Origin: a virus
Virus record (IMG/VR): IMGVR_UViG_3300027847_001842
Coordinates: 1-26,277 of that record
DNA: 26,277 nt
Direction: 5' to 3' (one strand)
Shown: positions 1 through 9,566 of the stretch, one piece after another
How positions within the stretch are numbered: the first letter of the stretch is position 1
Layout: the number at the start of each line of letters is the position of its first letter
Notes under the pieces: generated by a model
What the model saw: only the letters and a program-made list of their open reading frames with translations
What the model was told of the DNA's origin: nothing
The model's database searches: none
Made by a program: the position numbers and the translations under genes

Positions 1-3000
1 GAGGTTGAAGATGATAATAATTATGGCTGGTGGAAAACCAACATAACAGAAGAAGACAGGTCTAATCCAGTGATCCTTTATTCTAAATCGATAGAGCCGG
101 ATCAAAGGTTTCCCCGCAGCATAGAGAAACTGGAAGATCAACCCACCTCAGAAACAGGGGAGACATCTAAAGTTTTTGAAATCACCGACACCCCTAAAAA
201 GGGTAAAGAGATTAAATTCTCCAAAGAGATAAATAGGACTGTCGATATTGATAAAATACCTAGGGCCACTTTAGCAGAATTAAAAGGAGGAAAGGGGTTT
301 GTGTTTGCCGCTGATAGAGCCTCAGTTGGAGAAATCACCTCACCAACAGGATATAAGCATGAATTCAAAGGTGGGCCACTTTACAGCTATTTACCTAAAG
401 TTGGGGCGTGGGCATTCACTACAGAAGGATCAGCTAAGAAGATTTTAAATAGAGTCAATGAAAGCGATGGAATTGGCCTTATAATGCTTCAAGGTGATGA
501 GGGAATTAAAGGCTCTAATGCATTTCTTGAATATACCCAAGGAGAACTAGAGCATGCTATATCGAAGGGATCATCAGAAAAAGAGATAGTAGACTTCATT
601 AACTCCAAACTTGATACGGTTCCAGGAAAAGCAATTTTAGCGAAGGGTGGCGTCAAGATAGAGACAGTGGGAGAGTTCTCAACTTTAATGCCATTTGAGG
701 GGAAAAGTAAAGTCAACTACGAAGAGCGCGGCAACTTCCTTGAAATTGTATTTGGTGCTGAGTTTGAGAAACGATTTGGGGTGCCAAGATTAAAGTATGG
801 GGACAATGTCAAAAACCGCCCCAATCCTACTATGCTTGACTACGTAAACGATCCAATGTTTAAAGATCATGAGTATGGTGATGTTGTAGGGGCTATTCAA
901 TTCAATAAGGGAGCGGAGGTAATCGATACGCGGGGGAATGACTCATTTGACGATCACCCCTCATACCCTTTTATTATAGAAGGGAAGCCGTTGATGATAT
1001 TTGAGAACGCCTACGATGTGCGGGAGGTAGCCCCAGACTTTGTACCGGCACAGGGAAGTCAAACTCCGTTAAGTGAGAGGGCGAAGCCACAGGCCGCGCG
1101 AACAGCACTATTAGGCCAGCCAATGGTGAAGTTCTCCCGAGAAATCTCCCCTAATTTCTATTCTACCACTATCCAAGCCTTAGTAAGGGTAAACATGAAC
1201 AAAGCCCCAGCCGAGCAGTGGAAGAAGACCTTAGAAAACATGGGTGCCTCGAATGCAGAGATGAAGTGGATGGGTATAGATGACTTCTTTGCAGAGAACC
1301 CCAAGCCTACAAAGCAGGCATTAATGGAGTTCATGGAGGCCAACCAAGTGAAGGTGGTAGAGATTATTAAAAGAGATGATCGTGCAGAAGGATACTTGTC
1401 GAACTTAAAATTCATTCATAGAAAATGGGATGAGTATGATAGACTCCCTTACGAGGCTTTAAATCCGGGAGAAAGAGACGCCCTTGAGGATTGGGAAAAT
1501 GAATACGGCGGCATAGATGAACTTGGGGATAAAATAAGCTCTATCGAGAATGAGGATGCCGTAGTAGATAGTGGTGGTATCCGCCACGGCTCGCCAAGCC
1601 TTAATCTCCCTGGAGGCAAAAATCCAATAGAGCTGTTGATGATTTTACCGCACAACCCTTTAGATAAAGCCGGAAAGGAACTTGCTAATTTTGAAGCTCA
1701 ATTCGAGAGTAAGCCTATTCCTGTTGATATGCAGGATGAACATGAGAGGCTAAGAGAAAATATTGCCCTTGCAAAATCAACAGCGTCAGAGAAGTTTCAC
1801 CATCCCAACCACTGGGAGGAGCCAAATGTATTAGCCCACATCCGCTTTAATGAGCGAACGACCTCAGATGGTAACAGAGTAATGTTTATTGAGGAGCTAC
1901 AAAGTGACTGGGCACAGGAAGGAAGGAAGCAAGGGTTTAAAGAAATGTGGAAGCCGGAACAGTTAAGGGTTCTTCCAAAAGAAGAAGCACTAAGTAAACA
2001 TGATATTGAGGACTCTGTTTGGGCGGTAGAGGCAAAAAATCCCGACGGGACAATTGGCCAGCTATTCACTATTTTAAAATCAAAAAAGAAAACCGAAAAG
2101 GAAGTTATTGATTACATCGTAAAAGAGAAACCTGAATTAGATTCAGGCGTCCCACAAACCCCCTTCAAAACAACCGACCAATGGTTAAAGCTCACCTTAC
2201 GTCGGGCAATACGCTATGCGGCAGATAATGGGTACGACGGCGTAGCGTGGACTACTGGAGAGCAGCAGGCGGATAGGTATGATTTAAGTAAGCAGATCAA
2301 CATGGTTTCAGCTTCTAAAAATGATGATGGGAATTACCAACTTATTGTAGAGGATAAAACAGGACAAGAATTAGAGGATTATAGAGGATCAGGTAAAAAA
2401 GTAACTCCGCAAGAAATGGAAGATACTATTGGAAAAGAAGTATCTAAAAAACTTATGGAGGGAGCTGATAGGAATTTTGGGAAGCCTTGGCCTAAAAAGA
2501 TGAAGGTTAATCCTGAGTTTTTTACAATGGGGGGGCTTGATCTAAAGATTGGCGGCGAAGGAATAACATACCTCTACAATACAGTAGTCCCAAAGAACGC
2601 GGGCAAAGTCCTACAGAAGCTTGACAAATCTATTAAGCTTGAAGAGGTGCAGTTTGGTGAAGTAGAGTTAAAGCTTACCGATAAAGAGAATGCTGAGTTG
2701 AGCAGTTTGAGGGGAAGAAATATTAGAGACCTTTCTGAGGATGAGCAGGAGAGACTTAATGAATTACAAAACAAAGCCTCTGTTGTTAACTACGACAGGG
2801 AAGCGCCATCCTTCACCGCCACAGGATTCTACCTCACCCCCCATGTAAAGGACAAGGCAATCCGCGAGGGTATGCCATTATTCTCCAAATCAATACAGTT
2901 AGCCCCCGATAAGCTTTCCTCGGCAAGGTGGAGGGACGACTTGTACACCCAGTTCGTAAACTACATGCACTACATGGATATGCTACAAAGAAAGGAATAT

Positions 3001-6000
3001 CCAAAAGGCGACATTCCGGATTATATCAATATAGTCCAGATAGAAAACATTGGCAAAAATGTTGTCCGTCATAAGCAAGGACAGGTCCTTGTGAAGCATT
3101 TCCAACCTATCATAGATGCTGTAAGGGACCTCCATAACCATAACAACACATTGACCAGGGAGGTCACTGAGACATACTTAAAATCAAAGCACATCTTAGA
3201 AGACAAGGTGATGAGCTATTCATACAAGAAAACCGGTGATGATGTTTATGATGTTAAAGTTGAAGGAGAAGGCCACGATGGTATCTCAGGGGGTGAATTT
3301 AAAGCCTTAGTAGGATCACGAAACTACAAGGTTATTCAAGAAAGGGTTGCTAGGGTTGAGAAAAGCAACAAGTCACTTAAAAAATCGAAGAAAATCACAG
3401 GAAAATACACAGGTGGTGGTATCTCTATGGCTGATGCTAAGGCTAATGTAAAAGACTTTGAAGACAAAGCTAAAACAAGCCTTTATAACAACTTAAACAA
3501 GGAAATCAAGAAGCTTGTTGAATACATTAATTCAGAAGAGAGCACAACTGGGGAGATTTCAGCCGCAGTGTCTAAAAAGAGAATGACTGAATTCAAGCAC
3601 TATGTACCATTAAGAGGCTTTAAAGAGATTGAGGACACCGACAAGACTTTCTTTACTAAGAGCACGGTGCAACGAAAAGGACGTACATCTGAATCCGGAA
3701 GTCCTATTGCCTACCTACAGGCGATGGCACAGACAGCCATTGTAACAGGGCAGCGCAATACTGTAATGGTAGCATTCCATAACTTTGCAGTACAAAACCC
3801 TAACTCTAAACTCTACAAGATTCGCAACGCCTACTACTACATGGAGGGAGATGATATTGTTGAAACAGCAGATAAGCCAAAAGGAGCAGACGGCAAACCG
3901 GGTAAGATTCATGTCGATTACGAAAGATCACTGGGGGAGTTAGGCATAGAAGCGGATGATAACGTTAACCTTGTAGTAAAAAAAGTGGAAGGCCTCATGG
4001 AGACTATATCATTCAAGCTTAACGGAAAGCAACAATACATTGACTTCCATGGCATCGATGGAATGAGGGTAGGAAGGGGTTTGAAAAAGACCGACGTAGC
4101 AGAAGTTCACGGTGTATTGAATTTTGTGAGAAAGTTCAGCAACATACTACGCCAGGTGTACACCACGTACAGTCCTGAGTTTGGGCCACGAAACTTTACA
4201 CGCGACTTTTTCACTGGTACTATAAATATAAGAAATGACTTTGGCAACGCCATGGCATTAAGGGTAGCCGGAAACACAAGAAGCTCTTTCGTTGCTTTAA
4301 GAAAGCTATTAAAAAAAGGCGGTATGGACGTCGTATACGCTGATGGGTCAATAGAGAAGCAACTTGCAGAATACATTGAAAGTGGAGGCTTGATTGGATG
4401 GACAGAGATGAAGAGTGTCCAAGATTTCAGTGATGAAATGAAGAGGAACCTTAAAAATCTCTCAGACTTTAGCAACGATCCGTCTTTCAAAGGGCTGATG
4501 ACAGTGGGCGGGCAAAAGCTAAAAGGGGGATTAAATACGTTAATGCAGGGTATGGATTTTTGGAACAAGGTATTTGAAAATACCATGAGGTTTAATGCCT
4601 ACAGGCAGATGGTAAAACCAAAAGACAAAGGGGGGGCGGGCATGACTAAGCAAAAAGCCATCAAATACAGCCTAGACTTGACAACAAACTTCAACACTAA
4701 GGGATCATTGTCAAATGCCATCGGATCACTGTTTTTATTCTTCAACACGAGTATGCAGGGTGTAGATAGAATGCTTAAGCCGTTTGGAGGTATAGAAGGC
4801 ATATTGAAGATCGACAAGACACTTAAAGGCACAAGTGACACCAAAGGGATAATAATAAAGAAGATCGCTAAGAGAGCCGCTATAACTGCGGCAGCACTAC
4901 CTGCCGCCCAGTTCATCTCTGGTATGATGAATCAGATATTAGGAGGTGAAGATGATAACGAGGAGCCATACTATAATAAGATCAGTGAATATGTCAGAAC
5001 GCACAACCTTATATTCCCTGTGGGGAAAAACAAGTTTATCTACATTCCAATGCCGTATGGCTACAATTCTTTGATAGGATGGGTAGAATACGCAAGGGAT
5101 TATTTAGAAGGCCGGTCTACGGGAAGCGATGCAGCCCTGAAAACATTTACCCTTGTATCGGAGTCATTCTCCCCACTAGGGGCACCTAACCTTGAGTCAG
5201 GCAAACCGCTCGAGGCTATATCGGAATATATTGCACCTACGGCAGTAAAGCCAATTGTAGAGTTGATGTTTAACCGGAACTTTATGGGCTTCCCAATTGC
5301 AAGGGAGGGGTCTTCATTTGGAACGCCTCTGCCAGATCATAAGCAATATTATGATTCAGTAAGCCCATTCTCAAAGCTGTTGACTGATTTCTGGGCGCAA
5401 ACAATTGGTGGTTCTGATAGCATCACACCACCACAGTATGGTATATTCGATATAAACCCTGAATCTATTGACCACTTGGTTGGCACCTACACTGGTGGGG
5501 TAGGCACATTCCTAAGGAACTCTTATGGTACGGCGGTGGGAATAGCTAAGAAAATCCAGGGCACACCGATGACTGAGAATGAGAGAATCTTAAAGAAAGT
5601 ACCATGGATCAGGAATTACTATCAGGAGACCTCACCAAGTTTCAACCGAAACAAGTATTTTGAAAATGTCAGGATGGTGAAGGAAAAGAACACTTACTAC
5701 AAGAGGTACATCTCCGCCGGACGATTACAGGCTGCCAAAGATTACTCCAAAGAGAACCAAGGTTACATTAAACTATTCTATTGGAGCAAGGCTTTTGACA
5801 AGTCTTTAGATTTATTTGAGAAGGTAAGAGATCAGTCGCGAGTGGAAGGCAACAATGCCGATGTATTGATGTGGGATCGCCGGATGAATGATAAGCACAT
5901 GACTTTCAACAAGATGTTTAATGCTGTGGAGTTAGGTAAAAACCCTAACGTGCTCTTTGGCTTGCAAGAACAGGCAAAGAAAATAACCCCATCATTTCTA

Positions 6001-6027
6001 AAGAAAATTTATCGTATACCTGAGTGA
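1..6027 (+). CDS. Phage polyvalent protein with LPD-type domains (5' end outside window)
   Basis: The frame is open from base 1, so the true start lies upstream; GTG at 70 is only the first start-like codon inside the window. Residues below count from that GTG (1985 aa). Residues about 55-350 form one globular module. A second, about 360-935, carries the motifs IEELQSDW (around 607) and GYDGVAWTTGEQQADRYDLS (721-740), which I recognise from other phage polyvalent proteins. The stretch QVYTTYSPEFGPRNFTRDFF (from about 1361) matches the LPD38-type C-terminal module. A hydrophobic Ala-rich segment lies near 1603-1620. [FY]S[KR][SE]I recurs at 4, 50, 355 and 938, at apparent module boundaries. 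Known for the family: giant modular proteins of phages and conjugative elements, thought to be delivered into the host cell. The function of each module here is not known. The next gene overlaps the stop by one base. Confidence 0.85.
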   Translation, partial: EVEDDNNYGWWKTNITEEDRSNPVILYSKSIEPDQRFPRSIEKLEDQPTSETGETSKVFEITDTPKKGKEIKFSKEINRTVDIDKIPRATLAELKGGKGFVFAADRASVGEITSPTGYKHEFKGGPLYSYLPKVGAWAFTTEGSAKKILNRVNESDGIGLIMLQGDEGIKGSNAFLEYTQGELEHAISKGSSEKEIVDFINSKLDTVPGKAILAKGGVKIETVGEFSTLMPFEGKSKVNYEERGNFLEIVFGAEFEKRFGVPRLKYGDNVKNRPNPTMLDYVNDPMFKDHEYGDVVGAIQFNKGAEVIDTRGNDSFDDHPSYPFIIEGKPLMIFENAYDVREVAPDFVPAQGSQTPLSERAKPQAARTALLGQPMVKFSREISPNFYSTTIQALVRVNMNKAPAEQWKKTLENMGASNAEMKWMGIDDFFAENPKPTKQALMEFMEANQVKVVEIIKRDDRAEGYLSNLKFIHRKWDEYDRLPYEALNPGERDALEDWENEYGGIDELGDKISSIENEDAVVDSGGIRHGSPSLNLPGGKNPIELLMILPHNPLDKAGKELANFEAQFESKPIPVDMQDEHERLRENIALAKSTASEKFHHPNHWEEPNVLAHIRFNERTTSDGNRVMFIEELQSDWAQEGRKQGFKEMWKPEQLRVLPKEEALSKHDIEDSVWAVEAKNPDGTIGQLFTILKSKKKTEKEVIDYIVKEKPELDSGVPQTPFKTTDQWLKLTLRRAIRYAADNGYDGVAWTTGEQQADRYDLSKQINMVSASKNDDGNYQLIVEDKTGQELEDYRGSGKKVTPQEMEDTIGKEVSKKLMEGADRNFGKPWPKKMKVNPEFFTMGGLDLKIGGEGITYLYNTVVPKNAGKVLQKLDKSIKLEEVQFGEVELKLTDKENAELSSLRGRNIRDLSEDEQERLNELQNKASVVNYDREAPSFTATGFYLTPHVKDKAIREGMPLFSKSIQLAPDKLSSARWRDDLYTQFVNYMHYMDMLQRKEYPKGDIPDYINIVQIENIGKNVVRHKQGQVLVKHFQPIIDAVRDLHNHNNTLTREVTETYLKSKHILEDKVMSYSYKKTGDDVYDVKVEGEGHDGISGGEFKALVGSRNYKVIQERVARVEKSNKSLKKSKKITGKYTGGGISMADAKANVKDFEDKAKTSLYNNLNKEIKKLVEYINSEESTTGEISAAVSKKRMTEFKHYVPLRGFKEIEDTDKTFFTKSTVQRKGRTSESGSPIAYLQAMAQTAIVTGQRNTVMVAFHNFAVQNPNSKLYKIRNAYYYMEGDDIVETADKPKGADGKPGKIHVDYERSLGELGIEADDNVNLVVKKVEGLMETISFKLNGKQQYIDFHGIDGMRVGRGLKKTDVAEVHGVLNFVRKFSNILRQVYTTYSPEFGPRNFTRDFFTGTINIRNDFGNAMALRVAGNTRSSFVALRKLLKKGGMDVVYADGSIEKQLAEYIESGGLIGWTEMKSVQDFSDEMKRNLKNLSDFSNDPSFKGLMTVGGQKLKGGLNTLMQGMDFWNKVFENTMRFNAYRQMVKPKDKGGAGMTKQKAIKYSLDLTTNFNTKGSLSNAIGSLFLFFNTSMQGVDRMLKPFGGIEGILKIDKTLKGTSDTKGIIIKKIAKRAAITAAALPAAQFISGMMNQILGGEDDNEEPYYNKISEYVRTHNLIFPVGKNKFIYIPMPYGYNSLIGWVEYARDYLEGRSTGSDAALKTFTLVSESFSPLGAPNLESGKPLEAISEYIAPTAVKPIVELMFNRNFMGFPIAREGSSFGTPLPDHKQYYDSVSPFSKLLTDFWAQTIGGSDSITPPQYGIFDINPESIDHLVGTYTGGVGTFLRNSYGTAVGIAKKIQGTPMTENERILKKVPWIRNYYQETSPSFNRNKYFENVRMVKEKNTYYKRYISAGRLQAAKDYSKENQGYIKLFYWSKAFDKSLDLFEKVRDQSRVEGNNADVLMWDRRMNDKHMTFNKMFNAVELGKNPNVLFGLQEQAKKITPSFLKKIYRIPE

Positions 6028-6347
6028 TGGATAAAATAGAAAAAGTAAGGTTCTCCGTAAAGGACATGTCTATGGAAACCGGCTTATCAAGACGTCTAGT
6101 ACTTCGTCTCATAGGCAATCACTTTATTAACACGGCAGAAATAAAGTCAGTTCAAGGAGGTAGGGGAGTGTTTCTTAGCAAGAAGCAACTACAAAAGCTT
6201 AAGAATATAATTGCCGAGAATGATAGATATAAAATTATACGCAAGCATCAGCAAAAGCTGGGCATCCTTAAAACACGATTCAACAAGTTATCAGTAAAAC
6301 TACAAGCGGTTGGTTTAGAAATCAAGAATATTGAATCATCTCTGTAG
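6027..6347 (+). CDS. Small helix-turn-helix protein with coiled-coil tail
   Basis: A 106-residue basic protein. Residues about 9-30 (FSVKDMSMETGLSRRLVLRL) look like the helix-turn-helix of a MerR/excisionase-type DNA-binding domain, and the remainder (GRGVFLSKKQLQKL onward) is helical with a likely coiled coil to the end. ATG at 6027 is preferred over the GTG one codon earlier because it gives the common TGATG stop-start overlap with the giant polyvalent gene, implying translational coupling. A terminator follows, so it closes the operon. The role is inferred only: a DNA-binding accessory or regulatory protein. A small terminase subunit is possible in principle, since no other is obvious near the portal gene, but nothing specific supports it. 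Confidence 0.65.
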   Translation: MDKIEKVRFSVKDMSMETGLSRRLVLRLIGNHFINTAEIKSVQGGRGVFLSKKQLQKLKNIIAENDRYKIIRKHQQKLGILKTRFNKLSVKLQAVGLEIKNIESSL

Positions 6348-6410
6348 AGAGTGATTATTTTTGGCGTGCTGTTACGTATAGTTTTGTAAGGTAATATTTT
6401 AAGATAAAAA

Positions 6411-6437
6411 GCTACATTTAATTTTGTAGCCTTTTTT
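6411..6437 (+). terminator. Rho-independent terminator after the polyvalent-protein operon
   Basis: GCTACA (6411-6416) pairs with TGTAGC (6425-6430) across an 8-base loop and is followed by a T-tract (6432-6437). It lies 64 bases after the HTH gene, in the expected place for rightward termination. Confidence 0.7.
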
Positions 6438-6438
6438 G

Positions 6439-6446
6439 TATATTTG
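6439..6446 (+). promoter_or_regulatory. Candidate Bacteroidota -7 element for the portal gene
   Basis: TATATTTG matches TAnnTTTG exactly and follows the terminator directly. No good TTTG -33 element is seen 19-21 bases upstream, so this is a weak call. If used, transcription would start near 6453, just before the leader hairpin at 6460. Confidence 0.35.
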
Positions 6447-6459
6447 AAACAACGAAAGC

Positions 6460-6491
6460 GGGGGCTTTCTGGTTAATATCCGGGAAGTCCC
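6460..6491 (+). promoter_or_regulatory. Leader hairpin before the portal gene
   Basis: A 12-bp stem with three G-T wobbles and one bulged G: the arm GGGGGCTTTCTGG (6460-6472) folds onto CCGGGAAGTCCC (6480-6491) with a TTAATAT loop, followed by ATTTTTATT. It ends 20 bases before the portal ATG and so is likely transcribed in that gene's leader. It looks like a terminator but follows a separate terminator at 6411. Confidence 0.6.
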
Positions 6492-6511
6492 ATTTTTATT
6501 AAATCTAAAAT

Positions 6512-8515
6512 ATGCCACAATTGCAACAAGAGTTAGATAGTCCTCTAATGAACATAGCCGAAGAAGAGGAAGGGTTTGAGCAGGAATCCACTATAATCCG
6601 TGATGGCCCTATATGGGACATAGCCCAAGACCTCATCTATGACTCGGAAATGTGCTGGTACAACATGAAAGATTTTCGGGAGCGTAGAGCAAGAAACGCC
6701 AAATTCCGGAAGGGCGATCAGTGGACAGACCTTGTTCCCGACCCTGACAATGAAGATGCCACCAACACCACCAAATATGTAACTGAAGAAACCCTCATAT
6801 TAAGGTCAGGCCGCACACCAATGGTCAACAACCAAATCCAGCAAGTGGTAAAGAACATGATTGGCCAGTACCGCATGAACGACTATGACCCAAGGGTGAT
6901 GGCCACCAAGCGGGAGCATCAAGAAACCTCGGAGATGATGACCAACACCTTAAGGTTTATCCAGGGGATCAACAACACAACCAACAATGACGCAAGGATG
7001 TGGGAGGAGTTCATAATTTCCGGTGTATCAATATCAAAGGAAATTTATGAATGGAAGGACAGCTTCGACAGAAAGCATCCAGACTCCGAGGAAGTGCATC
7101 CCGCACGATGGTTCATAAACACTGACATTGAGAAAAGAGACGGGTCGGATGTTGTCCTTGTTGGGGAGATATTAGATGTACAGATGGACGAATTGATCAC
7201 CTTATTCGCTAATATGAACCAAGCCACCAAAGACGATCTATTTGACATCTATCACGACCAGGTCTACGACCGAGCTTATTTTGAATCAAGGTTTGACAGG
7301 GACAAAATCGATCAGCTTGACTTCTTAATCCCCCACGACAAGACTAAGGCGAGGATATTCGAAATATGGAGAAGGGAACTTAGGGAGAAGTTGATTTGCC
7401 ACGACTGGGCAAAAGGCACCCAATATGAGCATGACAATGAAAACATAGAGGAGGCCATGGCTGATGTCGACCAAACAAATGCAATGCGAATAGAGGAGGG
7501 TATCCAGTTCGGGCTCCCGATTGATCAGATTAAAATGATCACCTGTGAAAGAAAAGAAGTGTTGATCTGGATGTTCTACTACCTCAGCCCTCATGGAGAT
7601 GTACTTGATTACGGAGAAACCCCCTATGATCACGGGAAGCACCCTTACACTATGTTGTTATATCCACTTTTCGACGGTGACATCTGGTCATTTGTAGAAG
7701 ATATAATTCCGCAACAGAAGATGATCAACCGCACCATTGGAATTCTTGACCTTACTTTAGGGACATCAGCAAAAGGGTTGCTGGCTATTCCGGCAGGGAT
7801 TATACCCGCAGGAATGAGTGAGACAGACTTCGCGAAAAAGTGGAGCAAGCCTGCCGGGGTAATGGTCTACGAGCCAAGGACAGACCTTCCGAATGGGGGG
7901 ATACCACAACAGATCAATAGCGCCGCCTCTCCTGTTGGGGCAACCAACTTACTGCAAATACAGCTCGGCTTACTGAAGGAGATTTCAGGTATCAACGATG
8001 CAATCCAAGGGCAGGCACCAAGTTCAGGGACATCGGGAAAGCTCTATGCCCAGCAGACTACAAACTCAACAATCTCCACGCGAGACTACTTTGATGTTTT
8101 CTTTGATTGGAAGCGAAGGAGAGACTTAAGGCTGGTACAACTAGCGCAGCAGTACTATGATGAAGAGGTGTTTGTCAACGTCACCGGTAAAGATTACAAC
8201 CCCAACTCAGACATCTACAATCCGATGATTGCCAAGGAGGCAAAGTACGACATTGTAATTGCTAAGTCACCACAGAGCCCGATATACAGGGTTGAGATTG
8301 AACAGCAACTTAACAACATGCTTAATGCAGGTCAGATAGACATCCATCAATTCTTAGAGAATTCAAACTTACCATTCAGTGATAAATTAGGGGAGATGGT
8401 GAAGGAGAGAGAAGAGAGGCTCAGGCAAAATGGCATAGATCCAGATATGATTCCCTTACAACAGCCCGCAAGAAATCCGCAAGCAGCGCAACAAAAGCCG
8501 ATAGGTCTACAATAA
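6512..8515 (+). CDS. Portal protein, P22-like
   Basis: A 667-residue protein in the size range of P22-type portals. These form the dodecameric ring at the head vertex through which DNA is packaged and ejected, and on which the terminase docks. Visible signs: an N-terminal acidic arm, the core stretch TPMVNNQIQQVVKNMIGQYR that is usual in the clip/stem portion, and SGINDAIQGQAPSSGTSGKL (about 491-510), the conserved segment late in the family. A Gln/Pro-rich disordered tail ends the protein. The ATG at 6512 follows an A/T-rich leader without Shine-Dalgarno, as expected for Bacteroidota. The gene stands apart from terL and the capsid gene, which lie 12-17 kb away. Family assignment is by remembered sequence character, not by search. 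Confidence 0.85.
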   Translation: MPQLQQELDSPLMNIAEEEEGFEQESTIIRDGPIWDIAQDLIYDSEMCWYNMKDFRERRARNAKFRKGDQWTDLVPDPDNEDATNTTKYVTEETLILRSGRTPMVNNQIQQVVKNMIGQYRMNDYDPRVMATKREHQETSEMMTNTLRFIQGINNTTNNDARMWEEFIISGVSISKEIYEWKDSFDRKHPDSEEVHPARWFINTDIEKRDGSDVVLVGEILDVQMDELITLFANMNQATKDDLFDIYHDQVYDRAYFESRFDRDKIDQLDFLIPHDKTKARIFEIWRRELREKLICHDWAKGTQYEHDNENIEEAMADVDQTNAMRIEEGIQFGLPIDQIKMITCERKEVLIWMFYYLSPHGDVLDYGETPYDHGKHPYTMLLYPLFDGDIWSFVEDIIPQQKMINRTIGILDLTLGTSAKGLLAIPAGIIPAGMSETDFAKKWSKPAGVMVYEPRTDLPNGGIPQQINSAASPVGATNLLQIQLGLLKEISGINDAIQGQAPSSGTSGKLYAQQTTNSTISTRDYFDVFFDWKRRRDLRLVQLAQQYYDEEVFVNVTGKDYNPNSDIYNPMIAKEAKYDIVIAKSPQSPIYRVEIEQQLNNMLNAGQIDIHQFLENSNLPFSDKLGEMVKEREERLRQNGIDPDMIPLQQPARNPQAAQQKPIGLQ

Positions 8516-8524
8516 AGAATAAAG

Positions 8525-8555
8525 TTTTTCTTTATAGATTTATTTTGTAGGTTTG
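8525..8555 (+). promoter_or_regulatory. Candidate promoter for the small genes after portal
   Basis: TAGGTTTG (8548-8555) fits TAnnTTTG, with TTTT (8525-8528) 19 bases upstream as an imperfect -33 element. The expected start near 8562 gives a leader of about 19 bases to the ATG at 8581. A weak ATAAAG/CTTTAT hairpin (8519-8536) that could end the portal transcript overlaps it. Confidence 0.35.
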
Positions 8556-8580
8556 ACAAGTATAAGCGGTGAACCTTTAA

Positions 8581-8739
8581 ATGCCTAATAGGCCAATCAT
8601 AATACAAGCGCACGACAACCTAACAAAAGGGCGCCGAGAGTATGCCCCTTATCCAGAGGAGATGGAAGAAGAGATTCGAAAAATCAAAAACAACAAAAAA
8701 GATGGTAGAATTCATACGCAAAGACTTAAGCAAAGTTGA
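8581..8739 (+). CDS. Small charged protein, 52 aa, unknown function
   Basis: ATG at 8581 stands 65 bases after the portal stop and behind a candidate promoter. The product is hydrophilic, with a segment rich in Glu then Lys (PYPEEMEEEIRKIKNNKK, about 24-41), probably helical. The overlapping reading frame from 8642 gives a far more basic, less natural N-terminus, so I take this frame as the real one until about 8700. I recognise no family. Its stop overlaps the next gene by 38 bases. Confidence 0.5.
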   Translation: MPNRPIIIQAHDNLTKGRREYAPYPEEMEEEIRKIKNNKKDGRIHTQRLKQS

Positions 8740-8911
8740 TACTCAAAGCCTGATCATTAGAAGGAACTGGGTAAAAGAAACTTTAGATCGTTATGAAAAA
8801 GGCACCGTTCCTCTATCAGACAAAGAATGTGAGATATCAGACGCTCTTGATGGAGTGTTTGTAGATTTGGATGGCGAAATATGGAGAAGGTTTAAAAACG
8901 ACTTCCCATGA
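8702..8911 (+). CDS. Small protein, 69 aa, unknown function
   Basis: The frame is open from 8642, but its first 20 residues are an out-of-frame copy of the preceding gene, so ATG at 8702 (MVEFIRKDL) is preferred. The product is a mixed-charge, soluble, mostly helical protein with a DLDGEIWRRF-type end. No signal peptide, membrane segment or known motif is seen. It is the last rightward gene before the non-coding gap at 8912. Confidence 0.5.
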   Translation: MVEFIRKDLSKVDTQSLIIRRNWVKETLDRYEKGTVPLSDKECEISDALDGVFVDLDGEIWRRFKNDFP

Positions 8912-8991
8912 AAATCGTCCATGTTCCCTTATTCAGCGTAAAGGCAAACAATTATTTTTTCATTCCAATAAATTAATAACCTAAAAACTAA

Positions 8992-9013
8992 AAGCGCCCT
9001 TGGAGGGGCGCTT
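8992..9013 (-). terminator. GC-rich terminator, mainly leftward
   Basis: AAGCGCCC (8992-8999) pairs perfectly with GGGCGCTT (9006-9013) across TTGGAG. Read leftward it is followed by TTTTAGTTTTTAG, a usable U-tract; read rightward it has few Ts. It would end transcripts from the leftward remnants at 9038-9858. Confidence 0.65.
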
Positions 9014-9037
9014 AAAACATATACACCAATGGTAAAG

Positions 9038-9272
9038 TTAACAAATATTAATAGGATTATCTATGGTTTTGGTACTTAAATCATTCGTTCGTAAATCAAA
9101 TTCATAACTTACCACTACATCATTAGCTTCAATTCTTATTAAATCTCCCACTTTTACTAATCTGTCATCAACATGAAACAAGAAAAGCTGCCATTGCTGA
9201 CAGCTCGTCTAATTTGGCCCCTATTGTTTTATTATCGAACCAATTCAAAACAAAGAAAATAGGGGGCAGAAA
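9038..9272 (-). pseudogene. Frameshifted remnant of an unknown leftward gene
   Basis: Two leftward frames read as protein-like and join end to end. The upstream frame (9272 down to about 9200) gives NWFDNKTIGAKLDELS; the downstream frame (9208 to 9038) gives a stretch including HVDDRLVKVGDLIRIEANDV and ending NPINIC. They are one base apart in phase and overlap near 9200-9208. Neither has an ATG in a sensible place. The composition is much more protein-like than expected for non-coding A/T-rich DNA. I recognise no family. A short TTG-started gene for the second half cannot be excluded. Confidence 0.4.
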
Positions 9273-9304
9273 TTATATCAATATAGAAATAGTATAATAA
9301 CATC

Positions 9305-9546
9305 TGTCACCAAAAAGGGTGACACATCGATTAAGGAGGGTGACACGTAGTGACAGTTGGTGACATATAATTTTCTATCTGTCACTCTTCTAAATGATTA
9401 GTAAACAAAGAGTTATGAAGTATTGGTGACAGATGACATATAATATATACTATAAAATATATAAGGTATATACTCCTCAAAACACTGATAATAAGGGGTA
9501 ATAGAGTGAAAAAAAGTTTTTCTGATATTATCTGTCACCTGTCACC
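9305..9546. repeat. Array of TGTCACC / GGTGACA boxes
   Basis: The heptamer or a near match occurs in both orientations at 9305-9311, 9318-9324 (an inverted pair six bases apart), 9339-9345, 9350-9355 (partial), 9359-9365, 9380-9386, 9425-9431, 9433-9438 (partial), 9533-9539 and 9540-9546. Two copies are followed by the same ACATATAAT stretch. No gene covers it. It looks like a cluster of protein-binding sites around an A/T-rich core (9440-9480), as in operators or replication origins. Confidence 0.6.
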
Positions 9547-9566
9547 AAATTGGAAAAGTACAACTA

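Noticed and set aside
4107-4586. Leftward 159-residue frame inside the polyvalent protein gene
   Set aside because: Antisense shadow of a well-supported coding region; no leader or motif.
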